Below, piece after piece: positions 34,484-43,767 of a stretch of 64,000 bases of DNA. Origin of the DNA: Streptomyces ambofaciens ATCC 23877 (GTDB lineage: Bacteria > Actinomycetota > Actinomycetes > Streptomycetales > Streptomycetaceae); the NCBI RefSeq assembly GCF_001267885.1, contig NZ_CP012382.1, forward strand, positions 620,001 to 684,000, written 5' to 3'. The position numbers and the translations under genes are program-made. The stretch's first letter is position 1. Each line of letters opens with the position of its first letter. Below the pieces are notes generated by a model that searched no databases, was not told the DNA's origin, and worked only from the letters and a program-made list of their open reading frames with translations.

Positions 34484-35881
34484 ATGACCACAACCCTGGA
34501 TCCCCCGGTCCACATCGGGAAGGCCGCTGTCGGGGCCGTGGGCTTGTTGGCGCTCGCCACCGGCGCGCTGGAGTCGGTGGTGACACCGACGCTGCCGCTG
34601 CTGCAGCGCGAGCTCGACATGACCCCGGCGCAGGGGGCGCTGCTCAGCATCGTGCTCCTCATCACCGGCGCCCTCGTCACTCCCGTCGCCGGAAAGTTCG
34701 GCGACCGCTACGGCGGGAAACGCGTCCTGACCCGACTGATGGCGGTGGTCTCGGCCGGTGGACTGGTGTCCGCCCTGGCGCCGAATCTGCCCGTGCTGCT
34801 GCTCGGCCAGGTGCTGCAGGGGGCGATGGTGGGCGCGCTGCCGCTGTCGTTCATCGTCGTCCGCAAACACCTCCCTCAGGGAGCGGCGAAGGTGGCCATC
34901 GGGGTGGTCAGCGGCCTGTTCGTCGGGGGCGGGATGGCGGGGACGCTGTCGGCCGGGCCCGTGGCGGAGACGCTGTCCCGGCACTGGATGTTCGCGCTGC
35001 CGACCTGCGCCGTCATCGGGTCCACCCTCCTGGTGAGCATGTTGCTGCCGCACGATCCCCCGACCCGGTCCGGCCAGGTCCGCATGGACTGGGCCGGTCT
35101 GTTCCTCCTGAGCGGGGCACTGACCACGCTCATGCTCGTGCTCGCGCTGGCTCCCGAGGCAGCCTCGCGGCCACTCGTGCTCGGCGCCCTCGTCGTGGTG
35201 ACGGCCGCCTTCGTGGCCGGGTGGACGGCCGTGGAACGCCGCGCCGCCTCGCCCATGGTCGATCTGCGCATGCTCGCACGGCCGGCGATCTGGAAGGCGT
35301 GCGTGCTGACGTTCGTGATCTGCGTCGGAACGTCCATGGCGGTCTATCTCGTCCCTCAGCTGTTCGCGGCGCCGACCGACGGGTACGGCTTCGGGGCCAG
35401 TGCCACCGAGATCGGCTTCTTCCTGCTTCCCGGCGCCGTCGCCGCGTCACTGGCCGGGCCGCTCGGCGGGATCGGGACGCGGCGGTTCGGCTCGCGCCCC
35501 GTGGTCACCGTGGGCGTCGTGACCATGGTCGCCGCCCTGACCGCCCTGGCGGCCGTGCACACCGAGCCCTGGCACCTCGTCTTCGGCAAGGCGCTGATCG
35601 CGCTGGCCAACGGCCTGTGTGTCACGGCGTTGATGACCAGCACCGCCACCTCCGTCGATCAGAGCGACACCGGCATCGCCACCAGCCTGGTCCTGGTGAC
35701 GCGCGTGGTCGGCTACGCCGTGGGGGCACAGCTCGGTGGCGCCCTCCTCACCGCCGCGACCCCTGCCGGTTCGGACGTCCCGGCCGAATCGGCCTTCGTC
35801 ACCGGCTTCGTCATCGCCGGCGCGGTCACCGCGTCGGCCCTGCTGATCACCCGCACCCTGAGCAAAGGAGTCAAGGAATGA
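34484..35881 (+). CDS. MFS drug-efflux transporter
   Basis: A 465-residue major facilitator protein with about 14 predicted spans, resembling the DHA2 drug/proton antiporters. Motif A is visible as GKFGDRYGGKRVL (about residues 66-78) and motif C-like glycines follow in VSGLFVGGGMAG. Start at ATG 34484 has GGAGAGG; ATG at 34466 adds six residues. The stop overlaps the monooxygenase start (ATGA), suggesting export and chemical inactivation of the same compound. Confidence 0.88.
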   Translation: MTTTLDPPVHIGKAAVGAVGLLALATGALESVVTPTLPLLQRELDMTPAQGALLSIVLLITGALVTPVAGKFGDRYGGKRVLTRLMAVVSAGGLVSALAPNLPVLLLGQVLQGAMVGALPLSFIVVRKHLPQGAAKVAIGVVSGLFVGGGMAGTLSAGPVAETLSRHWMFALPTCAVIGSTLLVSMLLPHDPPTRSGQVRMDWAGLFLLSGALTTLMLVLALAPEAASRPLVLGALVVVTAAFVAGWTAVERRAASPMVDLRMLARPAIWKACVLTFVICVGTSMAVYLVPQLFAAPTDGYGFGASATEIGFFLLPGAVAASLAGPLGGIGTRRFGSRPVVTVGVVTMVAALTALAAVHTEPWHLVFGKALIALANGLCVTALMTSTATSVDQSDTGIATSLVLVTRVVGYAVGAQLGGALLTAATPAGSDVPAESAFVTGFVIAGAVTASALLITRTLSKGVKE

Positions 35882-37101
35882 CCCGTATCGACCCGACAGG
35901 CATCCGCACCACGCAACGGCGCACGGTCCTGATCTCCGGGGCCGGCATCGCGGGCCCCGCCCTCGCGTTCTGGCTGAACCGCGCCGGGTTCGCGGTCACC
36001 GTCGTCGAGAAGGCGGCCACGCCGCGCCGCGGCGGTTACCCCGTCGACGTGCGCGGCACCGCGCTCGAGGTCGTCAGGAGGATGGGCCTCCTGCCGCACC
36101 TGAGGGAGGCGCACATCGACCTGCGGCGGCTGACGTTCCTCGACGGCGAAGGCGACACGGTGGCCTCGCTCCACCCGCACATCATCTCCGGCGGCGTGGC
36201 AGGACAAGACCTGGAGGTGCGGCGCGGAGACCTGAGCGACGTCCTGTACGCGGCGGTCCGCGACGATGTGGAGTTCCTGTTCCATGACTCCATCGGCACC
36301 CTCGACCAGCCCGGGCACGGAGTCGACGTCACCTTCCGCGGCGGCGGCACGCGCACGTTCGACATGGTGATCGGCGCGGACGGGGCGCACTCCCCCACAC
36401 GCGAGTCGGTGTTCGGCGCCGAGGATCCGTTCCACCGCCATCTCGGCTACTGCTTCGCCGTCTTCCCCCTGCCCAACACGTTCGGGCTCTCCCACGAGAC
36501 CGTCATGTGGAACACCCCGGGCAGGGCCGCGGCCCTCTACGCCGTGGGAGAGACCGACGAGGTGCACGCCTTCTTGAACTTCGCCCACCCGCGACCACCG
36601 TTCGACGCCTTCCACGACGCGGGAGCCCGACGGCGGCTGCTCAGCGACGTCTTCGCCGACGGCGGATGGGAGGTCCCGGGCCTGCTCGCCGCCCTGCACG
36701 AGACCGATGACGTGTTCTTCGACGCGGTCGGCCAGATCCGCATGCCCCGCTGGTCCAGCGGTCGGGTCGCGCTGGTCGGCGACGCCGCGTACGCGCCCTC
36801 GTTCCTGACCGGCCAGGGCACCAGCCTCGCACTGGTCGGCGCGTACATGCTCGCCGGCTCCCTGGCCGCCGCCTCCGGAGACCACGCCGCGGGCTTCGCC
36901 GCCTACGAACGCGACACCCGGGAGTTCGTGACGCTGAACCAGGACTTGGTCGGCGAGGGCCGCGCCACTCTCTTCCCGACCACGCCAGAGGCCCTGGAAC
37001 AGCGCAACGAGAGGCTGCGCAGGCTCAGCACCCTGCCCTCCGCGGAGCCCCGACCGGCCCATTCGGCCCTCACCCTGCCCGAAGTCCCGCCCATGGCGTG
37101 A
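35878..37101 (+). CDS. FAD-dependent monooxygenase (TetX/PHBH-like)
   Basis: A 407-residue aromatic-hydroxylase-type flavoenzyme. It has the dinucleotide-binding GAGIAGPALAFWLNRAG (about 21-37), the DG motif VIGADGAHSPTRESVF, and the second FAD motif VALVGDAAYAPSFLTGQGTSLALVGA. The nearest recognisable types are TetX-like and rifampicin-type hydroxylases, but the substrate cannot be assigned. It is translationally coupled to the MFS pump, as expected for a resistance pair. Confidence 0.88.
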   Translation: MTRIDPTGIRTTQRRTVLISGAGIAGPALAFWLNRAGFAVTVVEKAATPRRGGYPVDVRGTALEVVRRMGLLPHLREAHIDLRRLTFLDGEGDTVASLHPHIISGGVAGQDLEVRRGDLSDVLYAAVRDDVEFLFHDSIGTLDQPGHGVDVTFRGGGTRTFDMVIGADGAHSPTRESVFGAEDPFHRHLGYCFAVFPLPNTFGLSHETVMWNTPGRAAALYAVGETDEVHAFLNFAHPRPPFDAFHDAGARRRLLSDVFADGGWEVPGLLAALHETDDVFFDAVGQIRMPRWSSGRVALVGDAAYAPSFLTGQGTSLALVGAYMLAGSLAAASGDHAAGFAAYERDTREFVTLNQDLVGEGRATLFPTTPEALEQRNERLRRLSTLPSAEPRPAHSALTLPEVPPMA

Positions 37102-37135
37102 CACCAGGTCCAAGGCACTCGCCCGGGGCGGAAGT

Positions 37136-37984
37136 TCAGTCCGCGAACGCGGCCACGTACGACGCCACGCACGGCTCCGGGGTGGCCAGTGAGGTGACGA
37201 CGTGGCCGTCCACGGTCACCGGCGGGTCGAGCGGTACCTGGTGCAGCCGCTCGGAGCGGGACACGTCGAGCTGCTCGGCCGGCATCAGCGTCCAGCCCTC
37301 GGGGTCCCGGCCCACCTCGAACAGCACGTTGAGCATGTCCCCGGCAGGAGGCCGCAGCGGGGCCATGGGCAAGACGGCGAGGATCGCGTCGTGCATCGGC
37401 GGGTCACCGTCTCGGGCGGGAAGCCGCAGACCGTACGGGTCGAGATCGTGCAGGCTGACCACGGGCTTGCGCGCGGCGGGGTGTTCACGCGCGAGCACCG
37501 CGTGCAGCGGCTCGGACCAGGCACGCACCACCGTCACCGCCGGGGAGGTGAGCGCGCCCCGCACCAGCGCCAGGTCCAGCTCTCCGTCGCGGACGGCGTC
37601 GAGTCGCGCGGCCACCGGAAGATCGACCAATCTCGGCTCGGCGGGGCGCTCACTGTCGCTCAGGCGGCCCACCGCCCGGTCGAGCCGTCGGGTGGCGCAG
37701 GACGCCACCCCGATCCGCAGGACGGCCGCCGGTTCTCCGGCGACCACCCGCACCCGGGCCGCCGCGGCGAGGGTCCTACGGGCCGCGGCGAGCACGCGTT
37801 CGCCGGCCGGGGTGAGCCGGACCCGGCGCGAGGTGCGGTCGAGCAGGCGCACGCCGAGCTCGCGCTCGAGCCGGGCGATCTGCTGGCTGACCGCCGGCTG
37901 CACGATGCCCAGCCGTTGCGCCGCGCGCCCGAAGTGCAACTCCTCGGACACGGCCACGAAGTACTGCAACGCTCTCAGTTCCAT
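37136..37984 (-). CDS. LysR-family regulator
   Basis: A 282-residue LysR-type protein. The winged helix-turn-helix is MELRALQYFVAVSEELHFGR...QPAVSQQIARLERELG, followed by a substrate-binding-like effector domain. The effector is unknown. It is divergent from the NAD(P)-binding oxidoreductase, and a 15-bp palindrome with the LysR T-N11-A pattern lies between them. It is convergent with the monooxygenase, only 34 bases away. Confidence 0.92.
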   Translation of the reverse strand: MELRALQYFVAVSEELHFGRAAQRLGIVQPAVSQQIARLERELGVRLLDRTSRRVRLTPAGERVLAAARRTLAAAARVRVVAGEPAAVLRIGVASCATRRLDRAVGRLSDSERPAEPRLVDLPVAARLDAVRDGELDLALVRGALTSPAVTVVRAWSEPLHAVLAREHPAARKPVVSLHDLDPYGLRLPARDGDPPMHDAILAVLPMAPLRPPAGDMLNVLFEVGRDPEGWTLMPAEQLDVSRSERLHQVPLDPPVTVDGHVVTSLATPEPCVASYVAAFAD

Positions 37985-37995
37985 CGGCCCGATCT

Positions 37996-38010
37996 ATCAC
38001 ATGATGTGAT
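37996..38010. promoter_or_regulatory. LysR-type operator
   Basis: ATCACATGATGTGAT is a perfect 7-bp-arm palindrome with a single central base, located 12 bases upstream of the LysR start and about 120 bases upstream of the divergent oxidoreductase. It fits the T-N11-A recognition form. Confidence 0.6.
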
Positions 38011-38132
38011 CGCTGCCGGGCGTTTCTGGTCATTGTTCGCGCAGGTCACTCCGGCTGTGATGGATACGAGCCCGCCGGGGCGGCCCTGCCCACCGGATGC
38101 CGCGACGCGGGGACATGCGAACGGAGAACAGA

Positions 38133-38870
38133 GTGAGCACACCAACCCTCGGCGTCATCGGCACCGGCATGGTCGGCCTCGGGGCCGCCCGTCGCGCCGT
38201 GGACGCCGGCCTGAACGTCGTCCTGAGCAACTCACGCGGCCCCGAAACGCTGGCCGGCGTCGTTTCGGAGCTCGGCGAGCGGGCCCGCGCGGCCACCCCG
38301 GCCGAAGCAGCGAGAGCCGGCAATCCCGTCCTCGCGTCCGTGCCGCTGGCCGCCTACGAGCAGTTGCCCCGGGCGGAGCTTGCCGGCAAGGCCGTGATCG
38401 ACCCGATGAACTACGCGCCGCACAGCGAGTTCGGCCTGCCGGAACTCGACAGCGACGAGCTGACCTCCAGCCAACTGGTGCAGCGCCACCTCGTGGATGC
38501 CCAGGTGGTGAAGGCATTGCACAACATCGGCCCCAAGCAGTTGTTGGAGCTGTTCCGCCCGCCCGGAGCCCCCGACCGCACCGCGCTGCCGCTTTCCGGC
38601 GACGACCCGGACGCCAGGAGGCAGGTGGCCGACCTGCTGAACGTCCTCGGCTTCGATGCGGTGGACCTCGGCACACTGGCCGACAGCTGGCGCAGCGAAC
38701 CGAACACCCCTCTGTACGCCCTCCCGTACGTGGGGCAGCCGCCGTCCGGCCTCACCACCTTGGAATTCGTGGCCTGGGTGCAGCAGGCACCCGGTGTGCC
38801 CGTACCCGCCGCCCGGATCGAGGAGCTCGCCGCCGCCGCGGTGCGAGGGCCCGCCGGGTTCCGGATGTGA
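38133..38870 (+). CDS. NAD(P)-binding oxidoreductase (F420-dependent reductase-like)
   Basis: A 245-residue Rossmann protein beginning LGVIGTGMVGLGAARRAVDAG, then SNSRGPETL. This matches the NADPH-binding fold of the F420:NADP oxidoreductase (Npd/FNO) and related 6PGDH-like reductases. VVKALHNIGPKQL resembles the conserved hinge. The GTG at 38133 has GGAG seven bases upstream; ATG at 38115 is an alternative. Probably controlled by the divergent LysR regulator. Confidence 0.82.
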   Translation: MSTPTLGVIGTGMVGLGAARRAVDAGLNVVLSNSRGPETLAGVVSELGERARAATPAEAARAGNPVLASVPLAAYEQLPRAELAGKAVIDPMNYAPHSEFGLPELDSDELTSSQLVQRHLVDAQVVKALHNIGPKQLLELFRPPGAPDRTALPLSGDDPDARRQVADLLNVLGFDAVDLGTLADSWRSEPNTPLYALPYVGQPPSGLTTLEFVAWVQQAPGVPVPAARIEELAAAAVRGPAGFRM

Positions 38871-39011
38871 CAGCGGGCGTTCAGCCCCTCGGCCGCCTGC
38901 GAACCACAGCCGGGACCAGCGTGAGCCGGCCAGGCGCTCGACGCGCCGCGTGCGCTGCCGAGGGGTACCGGCGCGCCGAGAGCGGAGGTGCCGCCGCGAC
39001 CGCCGGAGGCG

Positions 39012-39875
39012 TCACGGCGTTGCCGCGGGGGCCGTCGCCGCGAACGCGTCCGCGTGGTCGGCGGCCCACCGGGCGAAGGTGCGGGCCGGCCGGCCGGTGA
39101 CCTTCTCGACGGTGTCCAGGACCGTGCGTCCCACCTCGGGGGTGTTGCCGTACACGTCCAGCAGGAAGCCGACGACCTCCTCCGGTTGTCCCGCCGCCCG
39201 CCACTGCGCGGCCGCCTGTTCCGCGGTGAGCTCGACCAGCGCGATCTCCCTGCCGCGGGCGGCCGCGATCGCCGCCACCTTGTCCCCGACGGTCAGCGCC
39301 TCCGGGCCGGTGATCAGGTATTCCTGGCCCCCGTGGCCGTCCTCGGTGAGCGCCACCGCCGCGACCGCGCCGATGTCGCCCTCGTGGACCATGGCGCTGA
39401 GCCGGGAGACGAACGGCTCACGCACTTCGTCGCGGGCCGCGATCCCGTCGGCCCACTCCAGCGCGTTGGCCATGAACTCGACCGGCATGAGGACGGTCCA
39501 GAGGGCCTCCTCTTCGGCACGCACGGCGTCCTCGAGCGGTGACGGCCCGCCGCCGTGCAGCACGGTGATCCGGCGCACGCCGGCCTCCCGGGCCAGTTCG
39601 AGGATCCTGGGGCCGGTCTCCAGCGGGGCGAAGCCGGCACCGTCGAAGGTGATCAGGTGCAGGCCGGTGACTCCGGCCAGGGCCGGGGCCAGGCTGTCGG
39701 GCTCGGTCAGGTCACCCCGGACCACCTCGGCACCGTCCGGCAGGGCGGCACGCGCCGGGTCGCGGGTGAGGGCGCGGACCGCGTGGCCGCGAGCGAGCAG
39801 TTCGGCGACGACCTGACGGCCGACGGTTCCGGTGGCGCCGGTGACCAGGACTTTCTGGGGCTGTGTCGGTGTCAT
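39012..39875 (-). CDS. NmrA-like NAD(P)-binding protein
   Basis: A 287-residue atypical short-chain dehydrogenase of the NmrA group. VLVTGATGTVGRQVVAELLARGH is the dinucleotide loop (about residues 9-31), and ALTRDP supplies the NADP-selecting Arg. The catalytic YxxxK is not evident, as usual for NmrA/QorB-type proteins that sense redox state or reduce quinones. Start ATG 39875. The upstream region holds an unusual 16-bp periodic repeat. Confidence 0.87.
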   Translation of the reverse strand: MTPTQPQKVLVTGATGTVGRQVVAELLARGHAVRALTRDPARAALPDGAEVVRGDLTEPDSLAPALAGVTGLHLITFDGAGFAPLETGPRILELAREAGVRRITVLHGGGPSPLEDAVRAEEEALWTVLMPVEFMANALEWADGIAARDEVREPFVSRLSAMVHEGDIGAVAAVALTEDGHGGQEYLITGPEALTVGDKVAAIAAARGREIALVELTAEQAAAQWRAAGQPEEVVGFLLDVYGNTPEVGRTVLDTVEKVTGRPARTFARWAADHADAFAATAPAATP

Positions 39876-39914
39876 GGAAGGACCGTACGAAGCGTTGCGG
39901 TCAGGTACCGTCCG

Positions 39915-39980
39915 CATGTCCGGGCCGACATGCGTCCGGGCCGACATGCGTCCGGGTCGACATGTGCGCGGGCCGACATG
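39915..39980. repeat. 16-bp periodic CATG repeat upstream of NmrA gene
   Basis: CATG occurs at 39915, 39929, 39945, 39961 and 39977, each followed or preceded by a variant of CGTCCGGGCCGA. Spacing is 14, 16, 16 and 16 bases. Read on the minus strand, the NmrA gene's sense, the units are ACATGTCGGCCCG-like direct repeats starting 40 bases before the start codon, so they overlap the likely promoter. Confidence 0.85.
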
Positions 39981-39984
39981 TGTG

Positions 39985-40022
39985 CGGCCCCGCCCACCCG
40001 GTCGTCCGGGTGGGCGGGGCCG
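39985..40022. terminator. Terminator of the MMPL gene
   Basis: Sixteen-base arms CGGCCCCGCCCACCCG (39985-40000) and CGGGTGGGCGGGGCCG (40007-40022) with a 6-base loop lie just beyond the MMPL stop. The NmrA promoter repeats begin on its far side, so it also insulates that promoter. Confidence 0.85.
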
Positions 40023-40034
40023 TACGCGGGGGTG

Positions 40035-42254
40035 TCAGACTCCGGCGGTCTCGGGCTCGCGCTCGGACTGCGCGGGCGTGCCGCCGTCGCCGAGTTCCTT
40101 GTGGAGCTTCTCGCCCTCCACGTCGACGTTCGGCAGCAGGCGGTCCAGCCACTTGGGCAGCCACCACGCCTTGGTGCCGAGCAGGGCGAGCACGGCGGGC
40201 ACGATGGCCATACGGACCACGAAGGCGTCGAAGAGGACCGCGATGGCGAGGCCGAAGCCCATCATCTTGATCATGTCGTCGTTCTCCATGATGAAGCCGG
40301 AGAAGACGCTGATCATGATGATCGCCGCCGCCGCGACGACCCGGCCGCCGTGGGTGAAGCCCGTGGTGACGGACTCGGAGGCGGACGATCCGTGGACGTA
40401 GGCCTCACGCATGCGCGTCACGAGGAACACCTCGTAGTCCATGGCCAGGCCGAAGACCACACCGATCATGAAGATGGGCATCATCGACATGATCGGACCC
40501 GGCTGGTCGACGCCGAAGACGTCCGCGAGCCAGCCCCACTGGAACACCGCGACCACCGCGCCGAGCGCCGCGGCCACCGAGAGCAGGAAGCCCAGCGCCG
40601 CTTTGAGCGGGACGAGGACCGAGCGGAACACGAGCATCAGGAGGAGGAAGGCGAGGCCGACGACCAGGGCCAGGTACGGGACGAGCGCGTCGTCCAGGGT
40701 CTGCGAGAAGTCGATGGTCATCGCGGTCGCGCCGGTGACCAGCATGGTCGCGCCCGTCTCGGTCTCGATGCCGCCGGACAGCGCGCGGATGTCCTTCACC
40801 AGCGACTCGGTGGCCGCCTCGCTCGGCCCGGTCTTGGGCACGACCGTGAGGACGGCGGTGTCACCGGCCTCGTTGAAGTTGGCCGGGGTGACCGCCGCGG
40901 CCTCGCCCAGGCCGGTGATCTCCTTGCCGACGGTGTCGGCGGCGGCCTTCGCGTCGTCCGCGTCGCGGGCGTCGACGGTGACCATGAGCGGGCCGTTGAA
41001 GCCGGCGCCGAAGGATTCCGACAGCATGTCGTAGGCCTTGCGCTGCGTGGTGTCGGGCGCGGAGCTGCCCTCGTCGGGCAGGCCCAGCTCCATGCTCGCG
41101 GCCGGCACGGCGACGGCGCCGAGGCCGAGCACCGCGGTGAGCAGTACGGTCACCGGACGCCGCAGCACGAAGCGGGCCCAGCGGGTGCCGAGCTTGGGCT
41201 TCGCCGGGGCCTGCGCCTGCCCGGCGGGTGCCTTGCGGTCCTTGCGGCTGAGCGCCTTCCTACCGGCGAAGCCGAGCAGCGCCGGGGTGAGGGTGAGCGC
41301 GATCAGCACGGCGATGCCGACGGTGCCGGCGGCGGCCAGACCCATCTTGGTGAGGATCGGGATGTTGACCACCGCGAGGCCGGCCAGCGCCACGATGACG
41401 GTGAGTCCGGCGAAGACGACGGCGGAGCCGGCGGTGCCGACCGCGCGTCCCGCGGCGTCCTCGGGGGTACGGCCCTCGGCGATCTCCGCCCGGTAGCGCG
41501 AGACGATGAACAGGGCGTAGTCGATGGCGACCGCGAGGCCGATCATCATGGCGAGCGTGGAGGTGGTGGCCGAGAGCTCCAGCGTGCTGCCGAGCGCTCC
41601 GATGGCGGAGATGCCGATGCCGACGCCGATGATCGCCGACAGCAGCGGCATGCCGGCCGCGACGAGTGAACCGAAGGTCAGCAGCAGCACGATCGCGGCG
41701 ACACCGATGCCGATCAGCTCGGCGGTGCCTCCCATCTCCTGCTCGGCCATGACCGCGTCGCCGCCGGTCTCGACGGTGTATCCGTCGCCGCGCGCGTCGT
41801 CGGTGGCCGCGGTGAGCGCGTCACGGGCCTGGTCGGTCAGCTCCATGGCGTTGACCTTGTACGTCACCGAGGCGTACGCGGTCGTGCCGTCCTCGCTGAC
41901 GGCGTCCGCCTCGAACGGGTCGGCCACCGAGGCGACCTGCGGGCCGTCGCCGAGTGCCGTCACGAGGTCCTCGACCCGGTCCCTGCCCGCCGGGTCGGAG
42001 ATCTTCCCGCCGTCGGGGGCGCGAATCACGACGCGCGCCGTGGCGCCCTCGGCGCTCGCGGCCGGGAAGCGCTCGTCGAGCAGGTCGAACGCCTTCTGGG
42101 ACTCGGTACCGGGCATGGAGAAGGAGTCTTCGGGCGGGGCGGGCGCCGTGGACGCGGCGACGCCGGCGCCCACGAGTATGGCCACCCACAACAGGGCGAC
42201 GAGGCCGCGACGCCGGAACGCGCGTCGGCCGAGTCGATAGAGGAACGTAGCCAC
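40035..42254 (-). CDS. MMPL-family transporter
   Basis: A 739-residue RND-like MMPL exporter. The repeat layout is one span (about 17-34), an extracytoplasmic domain with SMPGTESQKAFDLL, a five-span block with DYALFIVSRYRAEIAEG, then the same arrangement repeated, ending in DYEVFLVTRMREAY and AFVVRMAIVPAVLALLG. The twin D-Y motifs are the proton-relay residues of the family. Substrates are commonly lipids or drugs. The start at GTG 42254 (VATFLYRLGRRAFRRRG) is the usual family N terminus; ATG 42341 would add an unlikely tail. Confidence 0.92.
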   Translation of the reverse strand: MATFLYRLGRRAFRRRGLVALLWVAILVGAGVAASTAPAPPEDSFSMPGTESQKAFDLLDERFPAASAEGATARVVIRAPDGGKISDPAGRDRVEDLVTALGDGPQVASVADPFEADAVSEDGTTAYASVTYKVNAMELTDQARDALTAATDDARGDGYTVETGGDAVMAEQEMGGTAELIGIGVAAIVLLLTFGSLVAAGMPLLSAIIGVGIGISAIGALGSTLELSATTSTLAMMIGLAVAIDYALFIVSRYRAEIAEGRTPEDAAGRAVGTAGSAVVFAGLTVIVALAGLAVVNIPILTKMGLAAAGTVGIAVLIALTLTPALLGFAGRKALSRKDRKAPAGQAQAPAKPKLGTRWARFVLRRPVTVLLTAVLGLGAVAVPAASMELGLPDEGSSAPDTTQRKAYDMLSESFGAGFNGPLMVTVDARDADDAKAAADTVGKEITGLGEAAAVTPANFNEAGDTAVLTVVPKTGPSEAATESLVKDIRALSGGIETETGATMLVTGATAMTIDFSQTLDDALVPYLALVVGLAFLLLMLVFRSVLVPLKAALGFLLSVAAALGAVVAVFQWGWLADVFGVDQPGPIMSMMPIFMIGVVFGLAMDYEVFLVTRMREAYVHGSSASESVTTGFTHGGRVVAAAAIIMISVFSGFIMENDDMIKMMGFGLAIAVLFDAFVVRMAIVPAVLALLGTKAWWLPKWLDRLLPNVDVEGEKLHKELGDGGTPAQSEREPETAGV

Positions 42255-42514
42255 CTGAGACCAATCCGTCGGGTTGCGGGCAGGACGAAACCCGGCACAT
42301 GGGGACGCAGGGTGCTGACCGGGGTACCCCTTTATGCTCACCTGGGCATTTCGTCATTTGATCCGTCCCTGGGGCTGGACCGGTGTACTGCATCGGGTGT
42401 AGTGCACGACCGTGCTCCTCTCCCCCGGGTGTAGGCCACGGCAATGGATGTACGCCGCACCCGCTCCGCGGCGTCCGGGGCCGCCGCGCCGTGGGAGCCC
42501 GGGAGGCAGTCCGC

Positions 42515-43615
42515 TCACCCCGACGACTCGGTGACCCGGACGCCGTCGCTCTCACCGTCGGAGAGGAAGGACGCCAGGGCCTGTCCCTCCTCGGCGACGG
42601 TCGTGCGTTCGGCCCGGGAGAAGCGGCGCAGCGGGGTGACGGTCACCGTCCCCGCCTCGACGGTCCAGGTCGCGGCGACCCGCCCGTCGACCAGTGCCAC
42701 GCGGGCTCCGGCGACCGACAGGCCGCGGTGGGCGTCGTCGACGATCCTGCCGCGGTCCTGGTAGCCGAGGAGGGCGTTGTCGAACGCCGGCAGGAACCGG
42801 ACGGGGGCGGGGGTCGCGGGGTCCGGACGCGGTGCGTCGGGGAGGTCCAGGAGTTCCCGGCCCCGCTCGTCGCGGAAGGCGACCAGTTCCCCGCGCACCG
42901 CGGCGACCGCCGCGGGCAGTCCGGCGAGGCCGCACCAGGCGCGCAGATCCGCCGAGCCGGCGGGACCGAAGGCGGCCAGGTAGCGCCGTACCAGCGTCTG
43001 ACCGACCGGGTCGGAGCCGGGCGGGGACGGCGGGTCGATGTCCCGGCCGAGCCAGGCGGACAGCGGCAGGTTGCGCACGCCCGCTCTCGTGCGCCAGAGC
43101 CCGCGCGGTGGCAGTTGGGCCATCGGGATGAGCGCGGCGACCAGCATCTCCCCCAGGGCACGTGGTGCCGGCCCCGGGCGGCCCCCGGCGACCGCCCGGG
43201 CCAGCTCGCTCATCGAGCGGGGCTCGCCGTCCGACATGACCGCCCGGCCCGCCGCGGCGAGCTCGTCGAGGTCCACGCCTTCGAGTTCGCGGCGGTAGGT
43301 ACCGAGGACCCGTCCGCGCAGCATGGCGTCGTGGCGCGACCGCCAGGCGAGGACGTCGTCGGCGGTGACGAGATGGACGGTGCGGCGCATGAGGTGGGTG
43401 CGCACCACGCGTCGCTCCGTGAGCAGGTCCGAGAGCGCCGCCGGTGCGAAGGCACGCAGTCGTGACCAGAGTCCGACGAACGGTTCCTGCGGCTCCTGCG
43501 CCTGCAGGCCGCCGAGGTGGGCGACGGCGTCGAGGACCGGGAGGTCGGCACGGTCGAGCAGTGCCTGCCGGGCGAGCGTGGCGCGGTTGAGCGCCCGGGT
43601 GTCGAGCACGGTCAT
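42515..43615 (-). CDS. Winged-helix DNA-binding domain protein (HTH_42 family)
   Basis: A 366-residue protein of the DUF1006/HTH_42 type, related to AlkX/YcaQ DNA glycosylases that act on alkylated or crosslinked DNA. The marks LGGLQAQEPQEPFVGLWSRL (about 34-53), RTHLMRRTVHLVTADDVL and the terminal TVEAGTVTVTPLRRFSRAE are characteristic. The QxQ glycosylase signature may correspond to LQAQEPQ. The ATG at 43615 has GGAGG. A DNA-repair role is inferred from the family only. Confidence 0.8.
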   Translation of the reverse strand: MTVLDTRALNRATLARQALLDRADLPVLDAVAHLGGLQAQEPQEPFVGLWSRLRAFAPAALSDLLTERRVVRTHLMRRTVHLVTADDVLAWRSRHDAMLRGRVLGTYRRELEGVDLDELAAAGRAVMSDGEPRSMSELARAVAGGRPGPAPRALGEMLVAALIPMAQLPPRGLWRTRAGVRNLPLSAWLGRDIDPPSPPGSDPVGQTLVRRYLAAFGPAGSADLRAWCGLAGLPAAVAAVRGELVAFRDERGRELLDLPDAPRPDPATPAPVRFLPAFDNALLGYQDRGRIVDDAHRGLSVAGARVALVDGRVAATWTVEAGTVTVTPLRRFSRAERTTVAEEGQALASFLSDGESDGVRVTESSG

Positions 43616-43729
43616 GGGATCAGAACCTCCCGGCGCGGCGCGGGGTGGTGGCACCGGCGGGGCGGGGGTGACTGCTCACGGTCGCGTCCTGTCTTCTTTG
43701 CGGTGGTCGGCGGGCGGGCGTCGTGGCCC

Positions 43730-43759
43730 GGCCGGGTGGCGGACGTCCGCCACCCGGCC
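43730..43759. terminator. 30-bp perfect palindrome after the VOC gene
   Basis: Fifteen-base arms with no loop, centred at GGAC|GTCC (43744/43745), lie eight bases past the minus-strand VOC stop. It can end transcription before the winged-helix gene. Confidence 0.75.
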
Positions 43760-43767
43760 CCGAGCGG

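Noticed and set aside
39915..39980. CRISPR array
   Set aside because: Units are 16 bp with no unique spacers and no cas genes; it is a tandem promoter repeat.
42323..42345. GGGGTACCCC palindrome upstream of the MMPL gene as an operator
   Set aside because: Ten bases of GC-rich palindrome around a KpnI-like core is expected by chance here and no second copy is seen.
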